From contig CM055907.1 of NCBI GenBank assembly GCA_029582155.1, forward strand, positions 11,626,133 through 11,690,132: a stretch of DNA of 64,000 nucleotides, written 5' to 3'. The notes under the pieces are model-generated. The model saw only the letters and a program-made list of their open reading frames with translations. It made no database searches and was not told the origin of the DNA. Every line of letters starts with the position of its first letter. Positions within the stretch are counted from its first letter, which is position 1. Below are positions 1-8,991 of the stretch, piece after piece. The translations under genes and the position numbers were made by a program. The stretch comes from Panopea generosa (Eukaryota > Mollusca > Bivalvia > Adapedonta > Hiatellidae).

Positions 1-340
1 TTTTGCGACATGATTTGTCTTTTTCTGACTTTGATGGTGAAGTGATTTATAAGCTTCGTAGCATCCTGGGTCATTGTCTTCTACAAAGCCATCGAGTACA
101 TCTACGTTTGGCATCACTTTTCCCCGGATAGTTCTGTGCTTTACAACATAATCAACGTGATCACGCATGCGTATTCTGCAGTATTTGTCTACAGCAACAT
201 TAGTCTGGCCGGGATTCTTTCATTTACACTCGTGTTATGATGTGATGATGGGTAGAACATGCATGTATGTGTTTTATTCGTTACTGTCGGAATCACATGA
301 CTTTATTGGTACGCTGTAAAACATATTATAATGAGTCTTT
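1..340 (+). repeat. Duplicon 5' module, copy 1
   Basis: This module starts with TTTTGCGACATGATTTGTC and ends near a GATGATGGGTAGAAC motif. The same module is found at 3,358-3,625 and 13,725-13,935. Each copy lies 200-500 bases upstream of a tRNA-Ser copy on the same strand. The copy at 3,358 lacks about 65 bases present here (TTTTCCCCGGATAG onward). It shows no coding signal. Confidence 0.8.
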
Positions 341-557
341 ACTGTTTCAATTAAAACAATTAAGAAAATAATGTCTACTTTAGCTGATCTTCAACTAAAT
401 GATATAGTTCAGTTATTATTTATATTATTGATAATGGCAATATTCAAACACCTTGACCAGCTCTTTACCATAGATCTATTATATACTGGGGTCGTCTCTT
501 TTGTTATTCAAAATAAATATTCAAACATCTACGATTGTTTAACTCACGGCTATCAAT

Positions 558-639
558 GCTGTGATTGCCGAGTGGTTAAGGCGTTTGACTCGAAATCAAA
601 TTGGCTATGCCTGCGCAGGTTCAAATCCTGCTCGCAGCG
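558..639 (+). tRNA. tRNA-Ser (CGA), slightly diverged
   Basis: This is an 82-nt tRNA-Ser-like sequence. The acceptor arms GCTGTGA and TCGCAGC pair with one G-U. The anticodon stem TTTGA/TCAAA encloses the loop CTCGAAA, giving anticodon CGA for codon UCG. A long variable arm typical of class II Ser tRNAs is present. The T loop is TTCAAAT, so box B departs by one base from GGTTCGANNCC. A run of four T at 654-657 could end Pol III transcription. It is the paralogue of the cleaner copy at 10,982. It may be functional, but the variable arm and T-loop changes make a pseudogene possible. Confidence 0.65.
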
Positions 640-820
640 ACTTCTGTTATTACTTTTATCTTTATATGCAAAAAAGAAAAATGTACGATACTCTTCCATC
701 TCATTCGTGATGACAATGTTAAAACAAGATGTCAACGAACAAACTCATTTTTTACAAGAGCTCTCGAGTCTCGAACTCAAATTACAATGTGTAAATGGAA
801 GGCGTATTCCTAACAAGTCT

Positions 821-902
821 GCTGTGATGGCCGAGTGGTTAATGCGTTGGACTTTAAATCCAATGGGATATTCCCCCGCAGGTTTGTACCCTGCTCGCAG
901 CG
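821..902 (+). tRNA. tRNA-Ser-like with UUA anticodon (possible ochre suppressor, probably pseudogene)
   Basis: This 82-nt copy has intact acceptor pairing (GCTGTGA/TCGCAGC) and a perfect anticodon stem TTGGA/TCCAA. The loop is CTTTAAA, giving anticodon TTA at 854-856, which would read UAA. Its paralogue at 11,236 has CTTGAAA (TGA) at the same place, so the middle anticodon base changed. The T loop is TTTGTAC instead of TTCGAAC, losing the near-universal C56 and A58 and spoiling Pol III box B. One D-stem pair is also broken (TTAATGCG). A run of five T follows at 906-910. These defects argue for a dead gene. Confidence 0.6.
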
Positions 903-1261
903 ATATTTTTATTGAGGCTTTCAATTACCAGGTATGGTTTGACATGCGAAACTACATAAGCAATTAGCAACAGTTTTTCCGGTAATAATGTCTGTAATGA
1001 TCAATAAAAGTCATTATCGCCTGGTAATGGTTGATTTCATTTTCGTTTGACCAAATGAGAAACTAAATGATAATTGATGCTCTAGTTAACTAATAAATAC
1101 ATATAATCATATAAAGGGTAACATTGCTCTTTTCACATATCCTTATTTGATTCTACATATTTTTAACAGAACGATGGGTCTGAAAATATATCAGTAAAAT
1201 TAAATATTTTAAAAACAACATACTTAGAGTTAATCCTGTTCAAAACAAAATGTCTAGTTGA

Positions 1262-1435
1262 TGGCAGCTCCTCGTCATACTAATATTACACGTTAAAGGG
1301 TCGGGGTTCGGGGCCGTGGGTTGAAATCTCCGCCAATGGGTGTGAATGGAATCATTGAGAATTATACTTTATCTTCATATTTGTCATATGATAAAATAAA
1401 TTGTGTTCTTGTCATTTAGAATGAACCAATAAGAC
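1262..1435 (+). repeat. Old SINE-A-like segment
   Basis: The order of motifs (GGTTCG, a short spacer, TCTCCGCCAATGGGTGTGAATGG, then a GAGAA/TATACTTT stretch) resembles the head-to-body junction of SINE family A elsewhere in this window (CCTCCGCCACGG, TGTGGTGTCCTTGAGCAAG). It is heavily diverged. The same segment lies at 11,706-11,890 in the paralogous block, so the insertion preceded the duplication. Confidence 0.45.
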
Positions 1436-1823
1436 CTATATTATATTATAATAATTAGTTGAAAATCAGTGTAGTTTGATAGAGTAATAATAAGTAACCC
1501 CCATTAAAATTAAGGAGTTGAGTCAGACCGGATACATATGATTAGTGCTGGTTCTATCCAAGAAGATTTCAAGCCTAATTTTTCTCCGTTCTAGGAATTT
1601 GTATCACATTCGATGTTATTGGAATATGTTTAAATACTTTCTTGTCAATGTTTAATAGTTCAGTTATAGAAAAGTATATTTGTTTTATGCAAATGTTACT
1701 AAATCCCAGTACCTCCCATTTCTCAATTTAAGTCTGGTTACCTTTATGTAAAAACATGTCCCATAATTCAACTTCCTCTGAAGTAATTAACCATTCAGGT
1801 GCTCGTATGTTGCTGCTATGTAG

Positions 1824-2277
1824 ATCTCACTGAACAATTACCTCCTTTACATGACGGTAGCAAGATTATTACGCCCAAGAAATTAGAGCTGTGTTAAGCA
1901 TTTGGGCAATTTTTTTGTTAAAAATGCATAAAATGTCATTTTTATTTGTGCATATGGGAACATTTAAACATTTTCATGATTTCTGCAAAGTTTGGGTGAC
2001 CCGTGGAACTGTTTGATGATGCTATAACAGTTTAAAGATAAGTAGTGATACACTGCAACAAATGGGCAAAATTGTCAAAAATGAAGCGGTGCTATAAAAC
2101 CATCGAAATTGTGAAAAAGCAACCTGGTCAACCCCATGTTTTTTCTGCATATTTGGACCAACAGAGGACTATCTATGGAAACAAGGCACTTTAAGAACTA
2201 TTGTTAATGTATCCAGTGTTCCAAAAGTGCATGTCTCTATATGTAGAAAAGTACAAAATTAATTGGTGTGTGAGACG
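1824..2277 (+). mobile_element. Dispersed 454-bp element (family G), filled site
   Basis: This segment is flanked by TGTAG at 1,819-1,823 and 2,278-2,282. It is absent from the paralogous block, where 12,856-12,860 has a single TGTAG between matching flanks. Related copies lie at 27,280-27,455, 43,790-44,140 (minus) and 54,035-54,480. All share a body such as TGCAACAAATGGG, AAAAAGCAACCTGGTCAACC and TTTGGACCAACAGAG. The termini read ATCTCAC and GTGAGACG, a short imperfect inverted repeat. No coding capacity is seen, so it is probably a non-autonomous DNA element. The family is not recognised. Confidence 0.7.
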
Positions 2278-2654
2278 TGTAGCAACGCCTTGCGGGGAGA
2301 GTTGAGACCGCTTTTAGTCTATTAAAATGTTATTTTTTGTTTAATACATTTCTACATTTTTCACTTTTTTTTTCATAGAAACAAAAGTGATTAAAAAAGC
2401 TAAACTAACTCATCGATGTACACTATTTATTGATATAGACTAGGTGATTTGTAAAAATGTACATTCAGTTCAAGTAAGTTACTGGTAAAAAAATGAGGAC
2501 ATGTATGCCCAGCTGATGTTGCCGGCAACGGAAAGACAATGCACTAACACAATACTCCATTAGCACACAAAATGCGTTTATGCAACAATATAATTATAAA
2601 AAACACAGAGACAAAAGGGAGACCTTCCTCCGATCGAATATTAACGAAACCGCT

Positions 2655-3095
2655 GCTTGTAGAGATGGTCTGTTTCGTCGCTAGGGATGGTATATACCGC
2701 CGCTAGGGTATGGTCTATACCGCCACCGCTAGGGGTGGTCTGTACTGCCGCTAGGGTGTGTCTATACCGCCGCTAGGATGGTCTATTACGCCGCTAGGTG
2801 GTGATCTATACCACAGCTATTGCATGGTCTATACCGCCGCTGCTAGGGTGTTGTCTTTACCGCCGCTTGAGTGTGGTCTACACCGCCGATAAGGTGGTAT
2901 ATTCCGCCGCTCGGTGGTGATCTATACCACCGCTATGGTATGGTCTATACCCCTGCAGCTAAGGTGTGGTCTATACCACCGCTAGGGTGTGGTGTACACC
3001 GCCGCTAAGGTGGTATATTTCCCCGCTAGGTGATGATCAATACGGCCGCTAGAGGGTGGTATATACCGTTGCTAGAGAAAGGTCTATTCTTGTTA
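2655..3095 (+). repeat. CCGCTAGG minisatellite, copy 1
   Basis: This is an imperfect tandem repeat of about 22-24 bp built on GTCTATACCGCCGCTAGGGT, with about 18 diverged units. Unit length varies because the spacer between GGTCTATACC and GCCGCTAGGG changes. A shorter array of the same unit is at 13,325-13,470 in the paralogous block, so array length has changed since the duplication. It is GC-rich within AT-rich surroundings. Confidence 0.85.
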
Positions 3096-3357
3096 ATGGG
3101 TGATTCAACCTCGCTCTTTGTTGCCGCTTCATAAAACAAGTGAAAGTTACTTTACATACTCAGACCATCTAACCTCTTATCAATGAGATAGTAACTGCGG
3201 GTGTATATTGATAAAATCAACATGCATGTTTTGCTGTGGATTTTATCAACGGATTCTTTGAACTCCTTTTTACAATAGAACAATTTATGTAACGAATATT
3301 CAAATTTTACTTCAGTGATTCTCCTATCATTTACAAATACGACATCCACTTAAAACA

Positions 3358-3625
3358 CTTTTGCGACATGATTTGTCTTTTTCTGACTTTTAAGGTCAAG
3401 TGATTTATAAGCTTCGTAACGTCCTGGGTCATTGTCTTCAGTGTACAAAGTCTTCGAGTACATCTTCGTATGGCATCAATTTTTGTCTACTGCAACATTA
3501 GTCTGGCCGGGATTCTTTCATTTACACTCGTGTTATGATGTGATGATGGGTAGAACGTGCATGTATGTGCTTTATTCGTTACTGTCGGAAACACATGACT
3601 TTATTGGTACGCCGTAAAACCCAAT
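3358..3625 (+). repeat. Duplicon 5' module, copy 2
   Basis: It repeats 1-316 from TTTTGCGACATGATTTGTC to the TTTATTGGTACGC motif, with one internal deletion of about 65 bases after GGCATCA. It begins directly after the tail of the previous unit, which suggests an original tandem period near 3.36 kb. Confidence 0.8.
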
Positions 3626-3851
3626 TTATTCAGTCTTTAATATTTAAATTCAAACAATTAAGAAAAGAATATCTACCTTAGCTTATCTTAAACTAAATGA
3701 TCTAGTTCAGTTATTATTTATATTATTGATAAAGGCAACATATACCTGATCCAGCTGTTCACCATAGATCTGTTATATGCCCAGGTCGTCTCTTTTGTTA
3801 CTCAAAATATATATTCAAACATGTACGGTTGTTTTACTCTAGAGCATCAAT

Positions 3852-4126
3852 GCTGTGATGGCCGAGTGGTTAAGGCGTTGGACTTGAAATCCAATGGGAA
3901 AAAGCAATATGGCAAAAAGATGGACTACGTACCGTTTTCCACAATTACCACCAAACCTCTGCTCTGAACACAGGCGCTATGTCGTCGCCGCCGCCGTCAC
4001 AATCCACAAGCTCGCTGCAGGGACCAGGGTCGCCACATCTCTCGTGCCGATGGAACATGTGAATAGAAAGCAACACGACGTACAAGGCATCATCATAACG
4101 CGCAGGTTCGAACCCTGCTCGCAGCG
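3852..4126 (+). pseudogene. tRNA-Ser (TGA) split by about 200 bp
   Basis: The 5' part (3,852-3,898) has the acceptor arm GCTGTGA, a D arm, a perfect TTGGA/TCCAA anticodon stem and anticodon TGA. The 3' part (4,099-4,126) has CGCGCAGGTTCGAACCCTGC and TCGCAGC. Between them, in the variable arm, sit about 200 bases of visibly GC-richer DNA with CG-rich runs near 3,985-4,000. About six bases of the normal variable arm are missing. No target-site duplication is visible. The insert lies far outside the usual intron position after base 37, so it is unlikely to be spliced. Confidence 0.75.
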
Positions 4127-4129
4127 ATT

Positions 4130-4400
4130 CCTTTTTATCTATTTATTTTACTTTGACCGTGGGGTTCGAAACTTTACCACTGGATAACGCGATCCACATA
4201 TAAAGTTTTACACAAAAGTGCCTTTTAGTTTGAGGTAGTGTTCATTTTTAATTATTATGTTACCATGGATAGAAGTAGTCAAAATCACAAAAATTAACGT
4301 TTTAGGTAAAAATTGCCAAAACGTGTACATAATTATGTCAAACTAGTAATCTAATAGAGTCTTTCCTTATAGGGGTGTTCCGTTTTCAATATATGTTTTC
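4130..4400 (+). repeat. Duplicon segment paired with 8,335-8,590
   Basis: This segment shares TTTTACTTTGACCGT, GCGATCCACAT, TTTTTAATTATT and TATAGGGGTG, in the same order and spacing, with 8,335-8,590. It has no coding signal. It marks a second set of duplications interleaved with the main 3.5-kb block. Confidence 0.7.
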
Positions 4401-4432
4401 TTTGTTTAAGGCATTGTTGTACTTGAAAACAT

Positions 4433-4470
4433 TTGGAATATTCCCTCGCAGCTTCGAACCCTGCTCGCAG
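4433..4470 (+). pseudogene. tRNA-Ser 3' fragment
   Basis: This is only the 3' half: a variable-arm remnant GGAATATTCCC, then GCAGCTTCGAACCCTGC and TCGCAGG. The T stem has a mismatch, and the acceptor lacks its 5' partner. It is a truncated copy of the local tRNA-Ser family. Confidence 0.65.
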
Positions 4471-4549
4471 GAATTATTTTTTATCAAACATTTTCGATCT
4501 TAACGGTCTTAACGCACGCGACAACGTCTTTATACTTGATATTATAATT

Positions 4550-5010
4550 GAATCACTCATAAACATTATGTAATGAATTTGAAATGACCGTCTTTGATAT
4601 TTCCAAGAGTGGTGGCAAAATTGGGAACACTTTATTCCATGTATGACGTAAAATATTTATTCTGAAACTCAGTTCTACAGGTATCAAGTTAATTCCACAT
4701 TAATTTGTTGATGTCATTTGATGCGTGTTAATTTGATGTACAATGAGAAGAGAGACTGGTGTAGTCCCTGTTGTTGGAATCACTTGCCTTTATTGATACG
4801 CCGTAAAACCATAATCTAACAATTCAGTCTTTAATGTTTATATCAACAAATAAGTATATAATGACTTCAACAGATGGGTCATATATTTAGTTACAAAGTT
4901 CAAACTCATTCATGTTGTTGTTAAAGGCAACATTCATTCAAGCACCAGCTGTTACCCATGGGTTTATTATCTACCGGTGTCTTCCCTTTTGTCACTCAAA
5001 GTATATATTA
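4550..5010 (+). repeat. Duplicon segment paired with 10,470-10,960
   Basis: It shares GAATCACTCATAAACATTATG, a GACCGTCTTT-type motif, AAGAGAGACTGG and TTTATTGATACG in order with 10,470-10,960. At 10,982 the matching segment leads straight into the intact tRNA-Ser (CGA). Here the tRNA itself is missing. Confidence 0.75.
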
Positions 5011-5012
5011 CC

Positions 5013-5375
5013 ATTGGAAAAACGTGTCAAAAACTATAGAAAAAATCGTCTTTAACCACAACAAGAGTCGTTTATCGCTTATATAGGTTTCGCATGTCAA
5101 GCAACACCAAGTAATGCAAACATTAAATTGATTTGATAAAAGGTACCGCTGCGAGCAGGGTTCGAACATGCGCGGGATTTCAAGTCCAACGCCTTAACCA
5201 CTCGGCCATCACAGCATTGATATACTTGAGTTTAACAATCGTACACGTTTGAATATATATTTTGAGTAAAAAAAGCGACAACAGCAGCAGGTGAACAGCT
5301 GGACCAGGTGTTTTGAACGTTGCCATTATCAATAATATAAATAATAACTGAACTATGCACAAATGTATTGGGGTT
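5013..5375 (-). repeat. Left arm of large inverted duplication
   Basis: The reverse complement of this segment matches 7,445-7,812. Shared sequence includes the 5' flank of tRNA-Ser, the tRNA-Ser itself and the 3' flank with the TTAAAGACGATTTT motif. The outer ends share CCCCAATACATTTGTGCATA. The two arms lie about 2 kb apart, with a transposon-like element between them. Confidence 0.8.
5147..5215 (-). pseudogene. tRNA-Ser (TGA) copy with 13-nt deletion
   Basis: Read on the minus strand it has GCTGTGA, TGGCCGAGTGG, the loop CTTGAAA and TCGCAGC. It is 69 nt instead of 82, because about 13 bases covering the 3' anticodon stem and variable arm are missing. The T stem also has a mismatch. It lies in the left arm of a large inverted duplication whose right arm holds the complete copy at 7,619-7,700. 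Confidence 0.75.
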
Positions 5376-5468
5376 ATACGGTCTACCAATATAGTCATGT
5401 GATTCTAACAGTAAAGAATACGACCGTTTCTCTTCACGAAAAACAGCAAATTAATTCATATAAAAAGT

Positions 5469-5663
5469 GGAACGCGTGGTCCAGCGGTAAAGCGCCGAAC
5501 CAATCAATGATCGGATGGTCGTGGGTTCGAACCTCCGCAACGGCTATGTATGGTGTCCTTGAGCAAGACACTTTTCGGCATATGCTAAGTACCGGTTTTT
5601 CATCAGAATAATTTCGAGCGTGAGTTTCACAGTCGAAGTAAAATAAATAAATTAGTTTAAACT
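5469..5663 (+). mobile_element. SINE family A copy
   Basis: The tRNA-like head GCGTGGTCCAGCGGTAAAGC with box-B-like GGGTTCGAACC is followed by the family body TGTCCTTGAGCAAGACAC and CATATGCTAAGTACCGG. It ends with AAATAAATAAATTAGTTTAAA. About 25-30 bases of the body (the TTGTAAGAACTTG region) are missing compared with other copies. Confidence 0.8.
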
Positions 5664-5917
5664 ACTTGTTAACTATATAAAAAGTAATACATCAACAGAC
5701 AAATATAGAATCTTGACACGTGCCTCAGAAAATTGTTTTACGTCATATTCTTACCATCCTACGTATGGTTCGCTTAAACAACACCGGAGTTGAGATAATT
5801 AAAGAAAAGTCAATTTCTTAATGTTGATGAGTGATTCGACTAAAAATCAAGTATTTATAGATGTTTTGAAGTGTGTTAAGACCGATAATATAGAAAACAT
5901 TGTATAAAAATAAGTTT

Positions 5918-5993
5918 GCTGCGGGCAGGGTTCGAACCTGCGCGGGATTATCCCATTGGATAACAAATCCTACGCTTAAACCGGTAGCCATTT
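5918..5993 (-). pseudogene. tRNA-Ser-like remnant
   Basis: On the minus strand the 3' half is preserved (CCAATGGGATAATCCCGCGC, GGTTCGAACCCTGC, CCGCAGC). The 5' half is scrambled and the anticodon loop is not recognisable. It is a decayed member of the local family. Confidence 0.6.
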
Positions 5994-6019
5994 AACATTA
6001 ATTATTTCTATAGTAAATT

Positions 6020-6420
6020 CAGTGTTTCTACAGACGGATGGGAAACGGAGACACCTTCTTGTTTAATATTTTAAAATCTAAAAAACCGTCATTCACTGAA
6101 ACGGAGAAGATGTATTTTGAGTAATATTTCCATAGAAATACAAATATATATTGAACATTATAATGAAACGTCTTTAACAGCAAAAGGCACAACTTGGTCG
6201 TATAACTAGGTTGACATGTGTACAAGTTACCTAAACCACTCGGCCATCCCAGTATTGATACATCTAAGATATAAAACAGTTCACATATGTATATATATAT
6301 ATTGAGTAACAAAAAAAAACCAAAAAAAACATCAGAATATAATAGATATATAGTGAGAAGCTGGATCAGGTGTTTGAATGTTGCATCTAAAAATAGAATG
6401 ACGTTTTTCAAATAGCGTAT
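6020..6420 (-). repeat. Inverted duplicon segment with tRNA 5' fragment
   Basis: The reverse complement is related to 7,135-7,440 and to 8,600-8,870, sharing AAGGTGTCTCC, TTTCAGTGAA and CAACCTAGTT motifs. At 6,230-6,254 a minus-strand fragment of the tRNA-Ser 5' end (CCACTCGGCCATC) is visible, followed by the usual 5' flank. Confidence 0.6.
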
Positions 6421-6440
6421 TCGGTTTATATAAACTAAAT

Positions 6441-7131
6441 ATACTCAGCAAAAAAAAGAAACTTTACTTTCCATGAACTGGTTATTTTCAAAATCTTGTT
6501 TGAAACACTGCACTGATATTGGTATGGCTATGTCAGTTGATCATTTTGTAACAAATCTGTATTTTCAATGAGCATTTGAAGTGTAGTTTTGTACCCATCA
6601 ATTAATGATAAAGTGGACAAGGGGCGTAACGTAATCAAAAATAACGTTTTTTTACTGAAACTGAAATTTGCGTTGTTGTTGTTGCTTTTCAACTTTGTTT
6701 TTTAGACAAATATTAGTGAGACATATTTGTGAAGCAAGCAAGTAAGGAAGAATTACAAGTAATTCTTTATTTTTAAAGGGTCACTCGATTGACAAAGTCA
6801 ATCTGACTTGAGGCGCACTTAAAACCAGTACATCAGATTACAAAGTCCACAAAATTATATTGCTTTTTTCAATTGTTTGATAAACAACATTTCTGTTCAT
6901 GTAAATGCACATTTGTGTATCTAGCTGGCGGACTCCGGCACGTGCAAATCATGCAAAACAGGATTTTTACATCTGGGTTGTTATCACTTGTGTTTAAAGA
7001 AACAAGTTTCCATAATTCAAACTGACTGACGCAATACCGACATTTTTTTCCTAACATCTAAGTTATAAATGTAGAAATTAAAAAGGTTACTACACTTTAA
7101 ACATGGTTAAGTTTCTTTTTTTGCTCAGTAT
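6441..7131. mobile_element. Non-autonomous Tc1/mariner-type element
   Basis: The termini are ACTCAGCAAAAAAAAGAAAC on the left and the inverted form GTTTCTTTTTTTGCTCAGT on the right. Both are flanked by TA, consistent with the TA target duplication of Tc1/mariner elements. The 690-bp interior has no transposase-like frame, so it would need a transposase in trans. It sits between the arms of the inverted duplication. Confidence 0.75.
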
Positions 7132-7417
7132 ATAGAAAAATAAAAACATATAAAATATCAAAAAATTATAATTTCAAAAAGATTGCCAACCCAGTTAAAC
7201 GATGAAGTTGTGCTATTTGCTTTGAGAAAGTTTTCATTATAATTTTCAATACTTTTTCTATATTAGCCGAAAACAGAACTTCACAGTTTCAGTGAACCGC
7301 AGTTTTTTTTTATATTTTGAATTATTGCGCAACAATGTGTCTCCGTTTTCTGTCCGTCCGTCTGAAGTAACATTGATTTTAATGCAGAAATAAATGTCCT
7401 AACATCGTTTATTATAG

Positions 7418-7451
7418 GCTGTGACGGCCGTGTGCTTAAGACGTTGGACGT
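7418..7451 (+). pseudogene. tRNA-Ser 5' fragment
   Basis: GCTGTGACGGCCGTGTGCTTAAG followed by GTTGGAC corresponds to the acceptor, D arm and start of the anticodon stem. It then runs abruptly into the CCCCAATACATTTGTGCATA flank. The junction marks a breakpoint of the inverted duplication. Confidence 0.6.
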
Positions 7452-7812
7452 CGTATAACCCCAATACATTTGTGCATAGTTCAGTTATTATTTATATTAT
7501 TGATAATGGCAACGTTCAAAACACCTGGTCCAGCTGTTCACCTGCAGCTGTCGTCGCTTTTGTTACTCAAAATATATATATGCAAACGTGTACGATTGTT
7601 AAACTCAAGTATATTAATGCTGTGATGGCCGAGTGGTTAAGGCGTTGGACTTGAAATCAAATGGGATATTCCCGCGCAGGTTCGAACCCTGCTCGCAGCG
7701 ATTCCTTTTATCAAAACAATTTGTGTTTGCATTACTAGGTATTGCCAAACTTATACAAGCGATAAGCGGCTCTTGTTGTAGTTAAAGACGATTTTCTATA
7801 GTTTTTGACACG
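7445..7812 (+). repeat. Right arm of large inverted duplication
   Basis: It matches the reverse complement of 5,013-5,375 (see the left arm). It carries the complete tRNA-Ser (TGA) at 7,619-7,700. Confidence 0.8.
7619..7700 (+). tRNA. tRNA-Ser (TGA)
   Basis: This 82-nt copy has acceptor arms GCTGTGA/TCGCAGC, box A TGGCCGAGTGG, loop CTTGAAA (anticodon TGA, codon UCA), a long variable arm TGGGATATTCCCG and a perfect T arm with box B GGTTCGAACCC. One anticodon-stem pair is mismatched (TTGGA/TCAAA). A T4 run at 7,706-7,709 is a good Pol III terminator. It is probably transcribable. Whether it folds well enough to be charged is uncertain. Confidence 0.7.
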
Positions 7813-8334
7813 TTTTTACTATGGATAGAATTTCATGAAACCTCCCAGTATTTAAGTTAAATGTATGGTCATGCGATATCAGAAATACAAACCGCATGTT
7901 CGTACAGATATTTTGGTATTAACTATTCATAAACATACCCGTCCTTGAAATTTGGCAAAATAATGTAAATTTAATTAACAATGCGAAAAAAATATTTAAA
8001 ATTGTTTACATCTAGTATTTAATTAAAATTTTACATTATATACATACATATTAATACTTTTCATAGTAATGGTAATTTTAAGCTTAAATTTAACTGTTTA
8101 GGTTTTTTAAAAACAAAATTATTTCGGCAGAGTGTCAATTATTTTTCAAATATGTAATAAAAATATAGCATTTTTTTATTATTTTGATATAGTGTATGGA
8201 TAAATGTTGCTTAAAACCTCACAAAATACTCTTTAATACATATTCTACTGATTATCAAAATAAAAAATACACCTTGCCTTGACTTGACAAAATTGCTTCC
8301 CTATGTGCGGAATCATTCTTTAAGTTTAATTTAG
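7813..8334. other. AT-rich stretch, no feature seen
   Basis: This stretch is very AT-rich with no repeat partner or open frame noticed. Confidence 0.5.
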
Positions 8335-8909
8335 TTTGTTTCTTCATTTAATATTTTACTTTGACCGTAGAGCTCGATACTTTATCACCAGATGATGCGC
8401 TCCACATTTAAAGTTATATAAAGTACCTTTTGGATTGAGGGAGTAACCATTTTTAATTATTTTGTTTTCATGGAAACACATAGCCAAAATTACAAAAATC
8501 GCCATTGAAGGTAACTTGTTCATATGTCAACCTAGTGGTCTGATATTGTATTTTACTATAGGGGTGCTTTCATTGCATTCAACTTCAAAACTGTTCAAGA
8601 TAATTCCAAGAAACGTGTTAACATGTCAACCTAGTTAAATGATCAAGTAATGCCTTTTGCCTTGAGAGAGTTTTCATTATGATTGTCAATATATTGTTCT
8701 GTTTCTACGGAAATAAAATCCAAAAATTCATTTTCTCTCTTTCAGTCAACCGCGGTTTTGTAAATGGTAAATAATTACATAAGAAGGTGTCTCCTACACT
8801 GCCGAAGCATTGGTGAAATAGTTCGATTCTCTTCCAGTCCCCTTGTTCAGTCCATCTGAAGTAATACATGTACTTACTACTATCGTCCCTCCAATATCAC
8901 TCAATATAT

Positions 8910-8991
8910 GCTGTGATTGCCGAGTTGTTACGGCCTTGGACTTGAATTCAAATGGGATATTTCCGCATAGGTTCGAACCCTGCTCGCAGCT
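8910..8991 (+). pseudogene. tRNA-Ser (TGA)-like copy
   Basis: The acceptor GCTGTGA/TCGCAGC and anticodon TGA are kept, and box B GGTTCGAACCC is intact. The D arm has changes (GCCGAGTTGTTACGG), and the anticodon arm is CTTGGACTTGAATTCAA. The variable and T stems each have mismatches (TTTCCGCATAGG). No T4 run lies directly downstream before 8,996. It is likely a pseudogene. Confidence 0.6.

Noticed and set aside
3894-4187. 97-codon frame starting MGKSNMAKRW
   Set aside because: It spans the insert in a tRNA-Ser and the tRNA 3' end. There is no recognised domain. It was kept only as an observation about the insert.
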